NCBI RefSeq assembly: GCF_000153345.1 | Contig: NZ_CH724127.1 | Span: 596,287-660,286 of the forward strand | Source: Neptuniibacter caesariensis | GTDB taxonomy: Bacteria; Pseudomonadota; Gammaproteobacteria; Pseudomonadales; Balneatricaceae | Reading direction: 5' to 3' | DNA: 64,000 nt | In this document: positions 42,872-52,070 of the stretch, one piece after another | Layout of the letters: every line of letters starts with the position of its first letter | Position numbering within the stretch: the stretch's first letter is position 1 | The notes under the pieces: model-generated | What the model was told of the DNA's origin: nothing | Databases searched by the model: none | The model's input: only the letters and a program-made list of their open reading frames with translations | Program-made: the position numbers and the translations under genes

Positions 42872-43774
42872 TTATTTATTGGACAGGCTGTAAACGTATG
42901 CAGTGATCAGGTGGATCTTGTCATCGCTCAGCAGATCTTTGTGAGCAGGCATCACACCGTTACGACCGTTACGAATAGAGTGTGCAACTTTCTCGAAAGA
43001 ACCGCCGTACAACCACACATCGTCAGTCAGGTTTGGTGCACCCAGTGCCGCCAGACCTTTGGCATCAGCACCGTGACAAGCTGCACACAGTGCTGTGAAC
43101 TGTGCTTTACCACGCTCAGCGCCTTCAGCATCAACTTCGTTACCGCTTAGTGAAAGAACGTAGTTAGTTACATCACGCACGCCTTCTTCACCCAGTACAG
43201 CACCCCAAGGAGGCATTGCACCGTTACGGCCGTTAGCAATAGAGGCTTTGATCGTATCAGCCTGACCGCCGTACAACCAGTCAGCATCAGTCAGGTTAGG
43301 GAAGCCGTGTGCGCCAGTTGCAGCTGTACCGTGACATACGGAACAGTTGTTAGCGAACATGCGCTGACCCATTTTCAGACCCGTTGCGTTTTCTGGTTTA
43401 ACCAGCTCTTCAACAGGCATTGCTGCATATTTTGCGAAGATTGGTTTGTAAGTTTCTTCCGCGTGCTTCATCTCTTCTTCCCACTGACCGTGAGAAGACC
43501 AGCCTAGCAGACCCTGGAAGTTGCCCAGGCCTGGGTACAGAGCCAGGTAAGCGATACCGAAGATCACTGTACCGATGAACATCTGGAACCACCAGCGTGG
43601 CAGAGGGTTGTCATACTCTTCGATACCATCGAAAGCATGACCTACGGTTTCTTCTGTTGTTTCTTTGTGTGTTTCGCTCTTACGGGTAGCGAACAGCAAC
43701 CATGTACAACCAAAAATGACTGCCAGGGTAATTACAGTTACCCATACACTCCAGAAGGTATTCATGTCACTCAT
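42872..43774 (-). CDS. ccoP: cbb3 oxidase di-heme cytochrome c subunit
   Basis: 300 residues. An N-terminal membrane helix (about 8-26), a second hydrophobic segment (about 62-80), and two class I cytochrome c domains with heme motifs CSVCH and CAACH. Periplasmic methionine-type axial ligands occur in WGAVLG and VMPAHK regions. It passes electrons from soluble cytochromes to CcoO/CcoN. Its ATG overlaps the ccoQ stop by four bases. Last gene of the ccoNOQP operon. Confidence 0.97.
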   Translation of the reverse strand: MSDMNTFWSVWVTVITLAVIFGCTWLLFATRKSETHKETTEETVGHAFDGIEEYDNPLPRWWFQMFIGTVIFGIAYLALYPGLGNFQGLLGWSSHGQWEEEMKHAEETYKPIFAKYAAMPVEELVKPENATGLKMGQRMFANNCSVCHGTAATGAHGFPNLTDADWLYGGQADTIKASIANGRNGAMPPWGAVLGEEGVRDVTNYVLSLSGNEVDAEGAERGKAQFTALCAACHGADAKGLAALGAPNLTDDVWLYGGSFEKVAHSIRNGRNGVMPAHKDLLSDDKIHLITAYVYSLSNK

Positions 43775-43959
43775 TTATCTTTTCTCCCGTTATTGATCTC
43801 ACTATTCACGACCGGTTCGTCATCAGGTTCCTGAAGAGGCATGTTTGCTGCGTCATCGTACTTGGCCTTGTTCTTAGGGTTGAGCACCCAGGCAAACAGG
43901 GCCAAGAACGTGATCAGCATCACGACCGGAATATATGGACCATAAACTTCGTAGCTCAC
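43771..43959 (-). CDS. ccoQ: cbb3 oxidase small subunit CcoQ
   Basis: 62 residues with a single membrane helix (about 10-28) followed by LNPKNKAKYDDAANMPL, the usual CcoQ pattern. It stabilises the interaction of CcoP with the CcoNO core. Seven bases separate it from ccoO and it overlaps ccoP by four. Confidence 0.94.
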   Translation of the reverse strand: MSYEVYGPYIPVVMLITFLALFAWVLNPKNKAKYDDAANMPLQEPDDEPVVNSEINNGRKDK

Positions 43960-43966
43960 GCGTTAC

Positions 43967-44587
43967 TTACCGCTTGTTAGTATATTCAGAGTGCATTTTG
44001 CCCAGAGCCTGTAGGTACGCTACGAGAGCATCGATCTCGTATTTACCCTGAACGGCATCCTGTGCACCAGCGATCTGTTCGTTAGTAAACGGTACGCCCA
44101 GCGCCTGCTGTGCTTCCATTTTCTTAACGATGTCCTTACCTGTTAGCTTGTTCTCGAACAGCCAAGGGTAAGATGGCATCTTGGACTCAGGTACAACGTC
44201 ACGTGGGTTGTACATGTGAGCACGGTGCCAGTCATCAGAGTAACGTCCGCCTACACGAGCCAGGTCTGGACCTGTACGCTTAGAACCCCACAGGTGTGGA
44301 TATTCAAATACGAACTCGTTAGCGGTAGAGAAGTGACCGTAACGCTCAGTTTCCGCACGGAATGGGCGGATCATCTGAGTGTGACATACGTTACAACCTT
44401 CACGGATGTAGATATCACGGCCTTCAAACTCTAGTGGAGTGTATGTACGCAGGCCTTCGATCGGCTTAGTAGTCGAAGTCGAGAAGAACAGAGGTACAAT
44501 CTCAGCCAGACCACCACCACTGATCACGATGATGATCAGCAGGATCATTAGGCCGATATTCTTTTCAATCGTTTCGTGTTTGATCAT
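43967..44587 (-). CDS. ccoO: cbb3 oxidase mono-heme cytochrome c subunit
   Basis: 206 residues. N-terminal membrane anchor (about 10-28) followed by a cytochrome c domain with the heme motif CNVCH and [11 protein letters not shown], typical of CcoO/FixO. It shuttles electrons from CcoP to the catalytic subunit. Starts 20 bp after ccoN ends and is followed by ccoQ. Confidence 0.97.
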   Translation of the reverse strand: MIKHETIEKNIGLMILLIIIVISGGGLAEIVPLFFSTSTTKPIEGLRTYTPLEFEGRDIYIREGCNVCHTQMIRPFRAETERYGHFSTANEFVFEYPHLWGSKRTGPDLARVGGRYSDDWHRAHMYNPRDVVPESKMPSYPWLFENKLTGKDIVKKMEAQQALGVPFTNEQIAGAQDAVQGKYEIDALVAYLQALGKMHSEYTNKR

Positions 44588-44607
44588 TTCTATCTGCTCC
44601 TATGACC

Positions 44608-46038
44608 TTAAGCTGCCTGTGCAGAAGCTTCCGCTTCTGGTGCAGTGCTGCCTTTACGAACAGTCTGCCAAGTGTTGTAGGCCATCAGAACCATACCTGC
44701 CAGGAAGAATACACCGCCCAACCAACGTACGAAGTAGCCTGGGTGAGATGCTTCCAGAGCTTCTACGAAGCTGTAAGTTAGTGTGCCGTCTTCGTTTACT
44801 GCACGCCACATCAGGCCCTGCAGGATACCGTTTACCCACATCGCGCAGATGTAAAGTACAGTACCAACTGTTGCCAGCCAGAAGTGTGTGTTAATTAGGC
44901 CAACGCTGTACATCTGAGCCTTACCGAACAGGCGAGGCAGCATGTGGTATACAGCACCGATAGAGATCATAGCAACCCAGCCAAGTGCACCTGCGTGTAC
45001 GTGACCAACAGTCCAGTCAGTGTTGTGAGACAGAGCGTTTACTGTCTTGATGGACATCATTGGGCCTTCGAACGTAGACATACCGTAGAAAGACAGGGAA
45101 ACAACCAGGAAGCGAAGAACAGGGTCAGTACGCAGTTTGTGCCATGCGCCAGACAGAGTCATCATACCGTTGATCATACCACCCCAAGATGGAGCCAGCA
45201 GGATCAGGGACATAACCATACCAACAGACTGAGTCCAGTCAGGCAGCGCAGAGTAGTGCAGGTGATGACCACCAGCCCACATGTAAGTCGCGATCAGTGC
45301 CCAGAAGTGAACTACAGACAGACGGTAAGAGTAGATTGGACGTTCAGCCTGTTTAGGTACGAAGTAGTACATCATACCCAGGAAGCCTGCTGTCAGGAAG
45401 AAGCCTACAGCGTTGTGGCCGTACCACCACTGAACCATTGCATCAACAGTACCAGGGTATACAGAGTAAGACTTGAACAGGGTAACAGGAATGGCAGCAC
45501 TGTTTACGATGTGCAGAACAGCAACCGTAATAATGAAGGCCATATAGAACCAGTTACCGACGTAGATATGAGATGTCTTACGAATCTTCACTGTCGCCAG
45601 GAAGTTGATTGCGTAAGCTACCCAAACAACTGCGATTAGCAGGTCGATTGGCCACTCAAGCTCAGCGTATTCTTTGGAGGAAGTCAGACCCAGTGGCAGC
45701 GTAATCGCTGCAGCCAGGATAACTGCTTGCCAGCCCCAGAAAGTGAACGCCGCCAGCCCGTCAGAGAACAGGCGAACCTGACTCGTACGCTGTACAACGT
45801 AGTATGAAGTTGCAAACAGGGCGCATCCGCCGAATGCAAAGATAACTGCGTTAGTGTGCAGTGGACGCAGACGACCATAGGTCAGCCACGCTGTATCAAA
45901 GTTCAGTGCAGGCCAAACCAACTGTGCAGCGATCAGGACACCGACGGTCATACCGACGATACCCCAGATTACTGTCATAATGGCGAACTGGCGCACCACT
46001 TTATAATTGTAGGTGGGGTGTTCAGTTGCTGTGCTCAT
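44608..46038 (-). CDS. ccoN: cbb3 oxidase catalytic subunit
   Basis: 476 residues, twelve membrane helices. Heme-copper histidines are visible in [14 protein letters not shown] (low-spin heme), [18 protein letters not shown] (CuB), and [11 protein letters not shown] (high-spin/low-spin heme). There is no cross-linked tyrosine in helix VI, as expected for C-type oxidases where it lies in helix VII. It reduces oxygen to water with high affinity and pumps protons. First gene of ccoNOQP, with GAGAG upstream of ATG and a long promoter region containing FNR-like words. Confidence 0.97.
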   Translation of the reverse strand: MSTATEHPTYNYKVVRQFAIMTVIWGIVGMTVGVLIAAQLVWPALNFDTAWLTYGRLRPLHTNAVIFAFGGCALFATSYYVVQRTSQVRLFSDGLAAFTFWGWQAVILAAAITLPLGLTSSKEYAELEWPIDLLIAVVWVAYAINFLATVKIRKTSHIYVGNWFYMAFIITVAVLHIVNSAAIPVTLFKSYSVYPGTVDAMVQWWYGHNAVGFFLTAGFLGMMYYFVPKQAERPIYSYRLSVVHFWALIATYMWAGGHHLHYSALPDWTQSVGMVMSLILLAPSWGGMINGMMTLSGAWHKLRTDPVLRFLVVSLSFYGMSTFEGPMMSIKTVNALSHNTDWTVGHVHAGALGWVAMISIGAVYHMLPRLFGKAQMYSVGLINTHFWLATVGTVLYICAMWVNGILQGLMWRAVNEDGTLTYSFVEALEASHPGYFVRWLGGVFFLAGMVLMAYNTWQTVRKGSTAPEAEASAQAA

Positions 46039-46411
46039 GTCAGGCTCTCATCAACAAGCTATTTATGGAAATTTTGAGTTTCGCTCGCAATTATCTTGGA
46101 ATAGTGCTGTATTTTCAATGTGTTTAGGGCAGGAAATGAGGCATTTTGTCGCAGGTGCGTAATATCGACCTAGGTCGTATTGTTGTCCTACTTTATATCG
46201 ATAGTGGTTTCTAACTTATTGATATGTAAGAATTAAGGTCGATTGTTGTTGCTTGCATAAGGTTATATGATTTTAGAATAAGCTGTTATTTCTTGACCTA
46301 TGTCTAGGTTTTGCGCACTTTCAACCGGCGGTTTTTTTGTTTTTAGTTGATGTAAGTCAACTTTGGAATCGCCCTGATCCTTTGTTTTTACCTCTAATCG
46401 GAGCTAACCCC
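46039..46411. promoter_or_regulatory. Divergent control region of ccoN and the hydrolase gene
   Basis: Gene-free 373 bp. Two sites share a GAC-N4-GTC core: the palindrome CGACCTAGGTCG at 46166-46177 and TTGACCTATGTCTA at 46293-46306, the latter having one perfect FNR/Anr half-site (GTCAA on the minus strand). A weaker TTGAT half occurs at 46219-46223. They are 128-268 bp upstream of ccoN. Control by the FNR protein encoded in the window is plausible. Confidence 0.45.
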
Positions 46412-47014
46412 GTGTTAATTAATGGAAAACCTATTTTTGGAAGGGTTATTTTTGCCCATGGCGCCGGAGCTGGAATGGAAAGCCCCTTTATGCAGGATCT
46501 TGCTGAATCAATGGCTGAGTTAGGGCTCGAGGTCATTCGTTTTGAATTTCCATATATGCAAAAAAACCGACAAGATGGAAAGCGTCGCCCTCCTGACCGT
46601 ATGCCAAAAATAATTGAGGCTTTTGAAAGGGTTATCAATGCCTATGCAAAAGATGATATCCCTCTGTATCTGGCAGGTAAGTCTATGGGGGGGAGGGCTG
46701 CGTCGATGCTGCTTGACCATCCCGCAATCAGGGCCGGTTTTGTTTTTGGATTTCCATTCCATCCACGAGGTAAGCCAGAAAAACTGCGTACCGAGCACTT
46801 AATTGATAATAAGAGGCCATTGCTGATTTTTCAGGGGGAGCGTGACCCTATGGGTTCACTTCTGGAGGTTAAAGAGTACAATCTGCCGGACTCTGTGCAA
46901 CTCCATTGGCTCAACGATGGTGACCATGATTTAAAACCACGGAAGTCATCAGGCTTTTCCCATGAAGAGCACAAGGCTACTGTTGTAAATGTAATAAAGG
47001 GCTTTATTGAGTGA
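46412..47014 (+). CDS. Small alpha/beta hydrolase (KANL3/Tex30 type)
   Basis: 200 residues from GTG 46412, chosen because GGAG lies eight bases upstream and the protein then starts just before FAHGAGAGMESPFMQ, the family start; a longer TTG-started frame exists from 46337. The elbow AGKSMGGRAAS carries the nucleophile Ser, FQGERDPMG the Asp and NDGDHDLKP the His. Cytosolic hydrolase of unknown substrate. Its stop overlaps the GTG start of rlmM by four bases, so they are coupled. Confidence 0.85.
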   Translation: MLINGKPIFGRVIFAHGAGAGMESPFMQDLAESMAELGLEVIRFEFPYMQKNRQDGKRRPPDRMPKIIEAFERVINAYAKDDIPLYLAGKSMGGRAASMLLDHPAIRAGFVFGFPFHPRGKPEKLRTEHLIDNKRPLLIFQGERDPMGSLLEVKEYNLPDSVQLHWLNDGDHDLKPRKSSGFSHEEHKATVVNVIKGFIE

Positions 47015-48078
47015 CCTATTTTAATCGCTTGCTTCTGCAGTGCCGCTCAGGTTTTGAGAAAGAGGCTGCAGCAGAAATAACTGACCAGTGTGCGAACGTT
47101 GGTATCTATGGCTACTGCACACTAAATGAAGGTGAAGGGTACCTTATTTTTAATGTTCAGCAGTCGGGTGATGCTGAACGAGCGATTAGAGATATTAGCT
47201 TTTCTGAGCTTATTTTTATCCGCCAATGGTTGGTCTGTGGTGATTGCCAAACGGTTGCTAAAGAAGATCGTATTAGTGATATACAAAATATCCTTGGTGA
47301 TTTTCCGCCTTGTGAAGAGGTATGGACTGAATATCCGGACACAACTGATGGGCGCGAGATGGCAACCTTTTCTCGAAAGTTTGCTTCTGCTCTGTCCCAG
47401 AAATTGAAACAATCTGCTTTTTTACCCAAAAAACCGCGTCGTTCTGGCAACAGATTAATGCTGTTTGTTCTTAGTGGCTGTCAAATGTATGTGGGTTACA
47501 CGCAGCAGAAAAACTCAGCGCCCTGGCCTCTGGGAGTGCCTCGTCTGAAGTTTCCTAAATCAGCGCCAAGTCGATCAACACTTAAGCTTGAAGAGGCCTG
47601 GCACTGGTTTATACCCAAGGATGAATGGGATACGCGTCTAGCGCATGGCTCTACAGCGGTCGATTTGGGAGCCGCTCCAGGGGGATGGACTTGGCAGTTA
47701 GTCAAGCGCAGTATGTTTGTCACAGCGGTTGATAATGGGCCTATGAATGAAGATTTGATGGCGTCGGGTCAGGTTACCCATGCAACAGAGGATGCTTATC
47801 GTTTTGTGCCTGATGCGCCTGTGAATTTGATGGTATGTGATGTTGTGGATAAACCGGTTAAAACCGCTAATATGGCCGCTGACTGGGTAATTCAGGGCTG
47901 GTGTCAGGAAGCAATCTTTAATCTGAAACTGCCAATGAAACAACGTTACCAGGAAGTTGTAGCTTGTACGAATGTTATTGCTGAGCGCTTTATGCAGGAA
48001 GGCATCGCTTATGAACTGTCAGCCAAGCAGCTTTATCATGACAGGGAAGAGATAACGTGCCATCTAAGGCTTATCTGA
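47011..48078 (+). CDS. rlmM: 23S rRNA 2'-O-methyltransferase RlmM (C2498)
   Basis: 355 residues from GTG 47011 (GTGA overlap with the upstream stop). An N-terminal THUMP-like domain with RSGFEKEAAAEI is followed by a Rossmann methyltransferase with VDLGAAPGGWTWQL and the catalytic lysines and acid in VCDVVDKP and FNLKLPMK. It uses SAM to methylate the ribose of C2498 in 23S rRNA. Pairing with a hydrolase gene is unusual but not meaningful by itself. Confidence 0.94.
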   Translation: MTYFNRLLLQCRSGFEKEAAAEITDQCANVGIYGYCTLNEGEGYLIFNVQQSGDAERAIRDISFSELIFIRQWLVCGDCQTVAKEDRISDIQNILGDFPPCEEVWTEYPDTTDGREMATFSRKFASALSQKLKQSAFLPKKPRRSGNRLMLFVLSGCQMYVGYTQQKNSAPWPLGVPRLKFPKSAPSRSTLKLEEAWHWFIPKDEWDTRLAHGSTAVDLGAAPGGWTWQLVKRSMFVTAVDNGPMNEDLMASGQVTHATEDAYRFVPDAPVNLMVCDVVDKPVKTANMAADWVIQGWCQEAIFNLKLPMKQRYQEVVACTNVIAERFMQEGIAYELSAKQLYHDREEITCHLRLI

Positions 48079-48098
48079 TCGATGGCACGTATATTCAT

Positions 48099-48380
48099 TT
48101 AATGTTCGAAGACGGTGATCTTCTCTTCTGTTTCTAACATAGGGTTAATGGTTGCCATCATCTCAAGCCTTTCAGATGAGCTGTGCCAGCGTTGCCAATC
48201 CTGAAGTGTGCGGTAAGTCGCAACCACTAAGCGGTGGTTAGGATCATAGGCATTTTGTAGTGCTTCACCTGAAATATAGCCGTGTGCTTGCATTGCCATT
48301 TGCATTGTTTCTCTGGCAGCTTTGTCGTAATGGTGGCCCAGATCGTCGGCTATGTGTCGTTCAATTAATACTCTAATCAT
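48099..48380 (-). CDS. Antibiotic biosynthesis monooxygenase-like (ABM) protein
   Basis: 93 residues with the ABM ferredoxin-like fold: IRVLIERHIADDLGHHYDKAARE, HGYISGEALQ, and TYRTLQDWQRWHSSSER. ABM proteins act as small cofactor-free oxygenases or heme/quinone-binding proteins, with many of unknown role. Single gene, convergent to rlmM and divergent to tusA. Confidence 0.82.
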   Translation of the reverse strand: MIRVLIERHIADDLGHHYDKAARETMQMAMQAHGYISGEALQNAYDPNHRLVVATYRTLQDWQRWHSSSERLEMMATINPMLETEEKITVFEH

Positions 48381-48530
48381 GGCTTGTCTCCATCTGAAAA
48401 CTTCGATCCTGTCTATTAGAATGGTTCATTTCAGAGTTAAAAGCGATTTTCATAGCGTATTAACTCTTAAATTACTTTTTCTGTCATGGGTAATTTGAGA
48501 CAATACGCCACTTTCTGCAAGAGACAAAGA

Positions 48531-48767
48531 ATGACTGACATCAAAGTGGACCATATTCTTGACGCGCAGGGGCTGTATTGCCCTGAGCCTGTAATGATGT
48601 TGCATAATCGTGTTAGGGATATGCAAGCAGGTGAAGTGCTGAAAGTGGTTGCCACTGATCCATCCACCCAACGTGATATTCCAAAGTTTTGTACCTTTTT
48701 GGGTCATGAGCTTGTAGAGCAACACGTAGAGGCTGAGATTTTTATGTACTTTATCCGAAAAGGGTAA
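48531..48767 (+). CDS. tusA: Sulfurtransferase TusA
   Basis: 78 residues from ATG 48531 with a purine-rich AAGAGACAAAGA upstream; the longer open frame is rejected. [21 protein letters not shown] has the conserved Cys-Pro of SirA/TusA proteins and [16 protein letters not shown] follows. TusA carries sulfane sulfur from IscS toward tRNA 2-thiouridine and other sulfur pathways in the cytosol. The downstream T-rich run (from 48794) may end its transcript. Confidence 0.93.
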   Translation: MTDIKVDHILDAQGLYCPEPVMMLHNRVRDMQAGEVLKVVATDPSTQRDIPKFCTFLGHELVEQHVEAEIFMYFIRKG

Positions 48768-48889
48768 TGTCGAGCGTCTCAGAAAGATGTTAGCGTTTTT
48801 TTTTTAACTAAAGCAATTATTGATCAGCTGGATAGGATGCGCCGATTAGCTTTCGGTAGCAGATACAGATCCAGTCAGAGGCAAACAAG

Positions 48890-49306
48890 GTGAATGACGT
48901 AGTTAATAAAGCGCCAAAGGCGAAATCCAAAAACCGAGCTGCAAATATGGCTGCTTTGCAGCAGTTGATGGAAGCCTATCCGAAAACCTTTGATCGAAAG
49001 AATGTTAGGCCTCTTAAAATTGGTATTCAGGAAGACCTGATTGCTGATGAGAAGGTTGCAAAGAATAAGATAAAGCGTGCTCTTGCAAGTTATGTCCGTT
49101 CTTTGAACTATTACCGTTCACTACGTGAAGGTGCTGAGCGTATTGATATCAATGGCGAAGCCGCAGGTCAGGTGACAAAGGAAGAGTCAGATCATGCGAA
49201 AGATAAGCTTAAAGAGATCAATAAGGCTCGTCAGGAAAAGCGTAAAGAGCAGGAACGTGAAGAGCGTTTGAGTAAGAAATTAGAGATGCTGGTTACACGA
49301 AAGTAA
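48890..49306 (+). CDS. proQ: ProQ/FinO domain RNA-binding protein
   Basis: 138 residues from a GTG start. The FinO/ProQ domain (about 20-100) shows AYPKTFDRKNVRPLKIGIQ and RALASYVRSLNYYRSL, the core RNA-binding face. A basic-acidic coiled tail (about 105-138) follows, shorter than the E. coli ProQ linker and without its Tudor domain, so this is the minimal type. It binds structured 3' ends of sRNAs and mRNAs. Ends at a strong terminator. Confidence 0.88.
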   Translation: MNDVVNKAPKAKSKNRAANMAALQQLMEAYPKTFDRKNVRPLKIGIQEDLIADEKVAKNKIKRALASYVRSLNYYRSLREGAERIDINGEAAGQVTKEESDHAKDKLKEINKARQEKRKEQEREERLSKKLEMLVTRK

Positions 49307-49320
49307 TCATCCTGCACTGA

Positions 49321-49351
49321 AAAAAAACGGCGCTAATCGCGCCGTTTTTTT
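49321..49351 (+). terminator. Rho-independent terminator after the ProQ gene
   Basis: Stem ACGGCGC/GCGCCGT with a TAATC loop, preceded by A7 and followed by T7. It can also end the convergent lapD transcript. Confidence 0.94.
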
Positions 49352-49369
49352 ATGCCAGTTGCGTAGCTT

Positions 49370-51316
49370 TTAAATTGCTCGAGGTGCTCCATGAAGGTAG
49401 CCCTGTGAGCCATCGGCTTCCAGTGCATTGAGAATTTGCAGTTGGCTTTCACGTTCAACATGTTCCGCATAAGCCTTAACGCCCAGGCTGTGGGCGGCAC
49501 CAATGAGGCTGCTGACAAAGAATTTGTCCTCAGCATTTTCATCAATATCTCTAATGAGAGAACCATCGATTTTTACGTAGTCTGGCTGTACCGAGTATAG
49601 ATAGGCAAAGCCGCTTGGGTGTACACCTACATGATCAACACCAAAGCCTATGCCATGCGACTGAAGCAGTTTTCTGAATTGAACTGTTTCGGTCACATTA
49701 TTCAGAACGCTGGTCTCATCGAGCTCAAACTGGAGCTTTCCAGAGTAATTCGAAGATTTTAAGGTCTGGGTTAGCCAGTCCATAAAGCTAAGATTGGAAA
49801 CCGCCTCTGGACTAAGGTTGATGGTAAGAGGGCATGCTGATGCACTGGTGTGTTTAAGGGCTGTTTCAATAACGGCTTTGTCCATATCAGCCATTAATCC
49901 AAGTTCTTTTACCACGCTAAGGAATTCACCTGCTGAAGCGGGTTTATCTTGCTGGTTGAGAATTCGGGCGAAGATCTCATCCTGAATTGGCATTGAGCTT
50001 GGGCTTTTACTGAAAACACTCTGTACCTGAAGGAAAACACGTCCTTTGTTGATAGCATTAGCAACATGTTGTTTCCATTCCGTTTGATCTGGTTGGCTTG
50101 CGGATTGCTCGGCACTGTTAAAGTGCTTCCAGAGCACTTGTTCCTGCGATGCCTCATTAGTTGCGATACGCGCTTCTGAAAGTAGCTGGCTGCTGTTAGT
50201 GCTGTCGTTACATTCACAGCTACCGATGCAAATAATTGGGCCTTCAACATTAGTATCGGAAAATTGAGCCAGTTGCTTGCGGCTTTCATTATCGATCTGT
50301 TCAAGCTTCAGTTTTAGCTGGTCTGTATCTGTCTGGTTGGTTAACAGTAAAAAGTCAGCACCCGTAATCCTGCCCAATACTCCCTGATCAGCCTCTCTGG
50401 ATAGCTCTTCCAGTTGGGAGGCTAAATGCTTTAACAGGTTGTTGGTTTTATCAACACCTATAAGTTGGTTGATATGTTGAAGATTGTTTAAATGGATATT
50501 GAGCAGGGTGCCGCGTCCGAAATCTTTTCGATAATCCAGGCGTTCTGCAAGCTGCGCTTCCGTTGCTCTTTGATTTGAAAGCCCTGTCAGGCTGTCCTGA
50601 TAGGCGCTGCGGCGTAACTCTTCGATGTTTCGAGTCTGTTCCTCAAACATGCTTTTTACTTGGCGAACCATACGGTTCATCGCATTCACAACACTTTTAA
50701 GCTCACGCGTTCCAGGTAGCTTTTCCTGCTCAATGTAGCGTTTTTCAGAGAGCGCGATCGCTTGTTGTTCAACCTTGTTAAGCGGGCGAAGCAGATATCG
50801 AATCAATGAGCTAATCGCTAAAAGGCAGACAATCGATAATGAGACGAATAGTATGATGCTATCCTGAGCGCCTTTCCAAAGCTTCTCGTAGGCGTAGCCG
50901 GCACGGCTTTGGACATAGATTTTTCCTGCTGGCTGCCAGCCATAAGTAACATCTCTGAACATGGAAGGCGGGGTTATTTTCACCATTTCCTGAAACCATT
51001 GCGGAACTTCATCGCTGATCTCAGGTGGTGTATTTTTCTCGAAAATAGCTGCACCATCGGCATTGGTCACAAGGATGCGCTGATAAAAACCACTATCAAA
51101 GATCGCGTTAACCGCTGTTTCAACAGTAGCGCTATCATTCTCTGCCATATAGGGGGCAAGATATAACCCCAGATGTGTTGCTGAATCCTGCGCGTGAGAT
51201 TCCAATTGATCCTGCAAAACAGAGCGGGAACTTTCGGACATAATGTATAACGTGCCAGACACCAGTCCTATCAGCACCGCAAAAATGGCTGCTATTAGTT
51301 GGTTAACCAGTGACAT
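49370..51316 (-). CDS. lapD: c-di-GMP receptor LapD with degenerate GGDEF-EAL domains
   Basis: 648 residues. Membrane helix 1 (about 5-25), a periplasmic LapD_MoxY_N-type domain (about 26-150), helix 2 (about 153-173), HAMP, then GGDEF (about 235-395) with ITGADF instead of GGDEF and EAL (about 410-640) with DEIF instead of EAL and DHVG in place of DDFG. Both domains should be inactive and act as a c-di-GMP sensor, as in LapD. GAGGAG precedes the ATG. lapG follows 24 bp away on the same strand. Inner membrane; holds LapG away from its adhesin target when c-di-GMP is high. Confidence 0.9.
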   Translation of the reverse strand: MSLVNQLIAAIFAVLIGLVSGTLYIMSESSRSVLQDQLESHAQDSATHLGLYLAPYMAENDSATVETAVNAIFDSGFYQRILVTNADGAAIFEKNTPPEISDEVPQWFQEMVKITPPSMFRDVTYGWQPAGKIYVQSRAGYAYEKLWKGAQDSIILFVSLSIVCLLAISSLIRYLLRPLNKVEQQAIALSEKRYIEQEKLPGTRELKSVVNAMNRMVRQVKSMFEEQTRNIEELRRSAYQDSLTGLSNQRATEAQLAERLDYRKDFGRGTLLNIHLNNLQHINQLIGVDKTNNLLKHLASQLEELSREADQGVLGRITGADFLLLTNQTDTDQLKLKLEQIDNESRKQLAQFSDTNVEGPIICIGSCECNDSTNSSQLLSEARIATNEASQEQVLWKHFNSAEQSASQPDQTEWKQHVANAINKGRVFLQVQSVFSKSPSSMPIQDEIFARILNQQDKPASAGEFLSVVKELGLMADMDKAVIETALKHTSASACPLTINLSPEAVSNLSFMDWLTQTLKSSNYSGKLQFELDETSVLNNVTETVQFRKLLQSHGIGFGVDHVGVHPSGFAYLYSVQPDYVKIDGSLIRDIDENAEDKFFVSSLIGAAHSLGVKAYAEHVERESQLQILNALEADGSQGYLHGAPRAI

Positions 51317-51340
51317 AGTAATTACTCCTCATAATTGAAC

Positions 51341-52045
51341 CTATTGCAGGTTAATGTCCTTATTTTCGATTCTTGATTGCAGTTTCACCCAGGGTTTTAC
51401 GCGATCAGATGTTCCCACCAGAGTGGTTCGTCTGCCCATTTTGGATAGCCATAACTTATCGCCATTAAAACTGTATACATGGAGAAGGTCTGGGCGTTTA
51501 GATGCCGGGAGAATGCGTTTATTTATATTATCCAATACCTTTGGTACTGACCGAGGTGATGGATAATAGGTGAGCACCATGTGGGCCTGGTTGTATTCCA
51601 GCGCTTTAACATAGGCAAGATTCATTTTCGCTACAGGCACACCCAGTTCTTTAAGTGTGTAGTATTTAGCGATACTAAAATCTTCACAGTCTCCGCCGTT
51701 TGTAATAAGAAATTCAACGGGGGTGGCCCAGTAATCCTTCTTCTTCCAGTGTTTAATATCGTCAATAAACCTGACCTGGTTGAAAAAATCGTTCACCCGT
51801 TCAAGCTTGTATTCTTCATCTTCGTTGGCAAGTTCAGTCAATAGACTCTGCCAGTTCTCAAGTCGCCTTTGAGCCTTAGCACCGTATGTTTTACCTAGCC
51901 TTTCCAGATCCGCCTTACTTAAGCGGATACTATCAGCGTCGACTTGAATAAATAAGATGCAGGAGATCGAAAACAGAAACGCCAACAAGGGGCTACTGCA
52001 CTTGTTTGTCCTGTTGCGCTTTTGAAATGGGAGTCTGTTGCTCAC
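51341..52045 (-). CDS. lapG: Periplasmic cysteine protease LapG
   Basis: 234 residues from a GTG start. A hydrophobic signal anchor (about 20-37) precedes a transglutaminase-like protease domain (BTLCP family) with the catalytic triad Cys120 (GGDCEDF), His155 (AHMVLTYY) and Asp172 (VLDNINK), matching the spacing of characterised LapG. Its target in the literature is a large RTX adhesin (LapA/BapA), cut at a double-alanine site. No such adhesin gene is in the window. Co-oriented with lapD, the DUF3080 lipoprotein and the MATE exporter. Confidence 0.93.
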   Translation of the reverse strand: MSNRLPFQKRNRTNKCSSPLLAFLFSISCILFIQVDADSIRLSKADLERLGKTYGAKAQRRLENWQSLLTELANEDEEYKLERVNDFFNQVRFIDDIKHWKKKDYWATPVEFLITNGGDCEDFSIAKYYTLKELGVPVAKMNLAYVKALEYNQAHMVLTYYPSPRSVPKVLDNINKRILPASKRPDLLHVYSFNGDKLWLSKMGRRTTLVGTSDRVKPWVKLQSRIENKDINLQ

Positions 52046-52070
52046 GTCTCGATCCGTAGCCGAATAGGTA

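Noticed and set aside
44944-45639. 231-codon plus-strand frame inside ccoN
   Set aside because: Antisense shadow of ccoN created by its codon usage; no recognisable domain.
48779-48806. Rho-independent terminator after tusA
   Set aside because: There is a run of nine or more T at about 48797, but no convincing stem precedes it.
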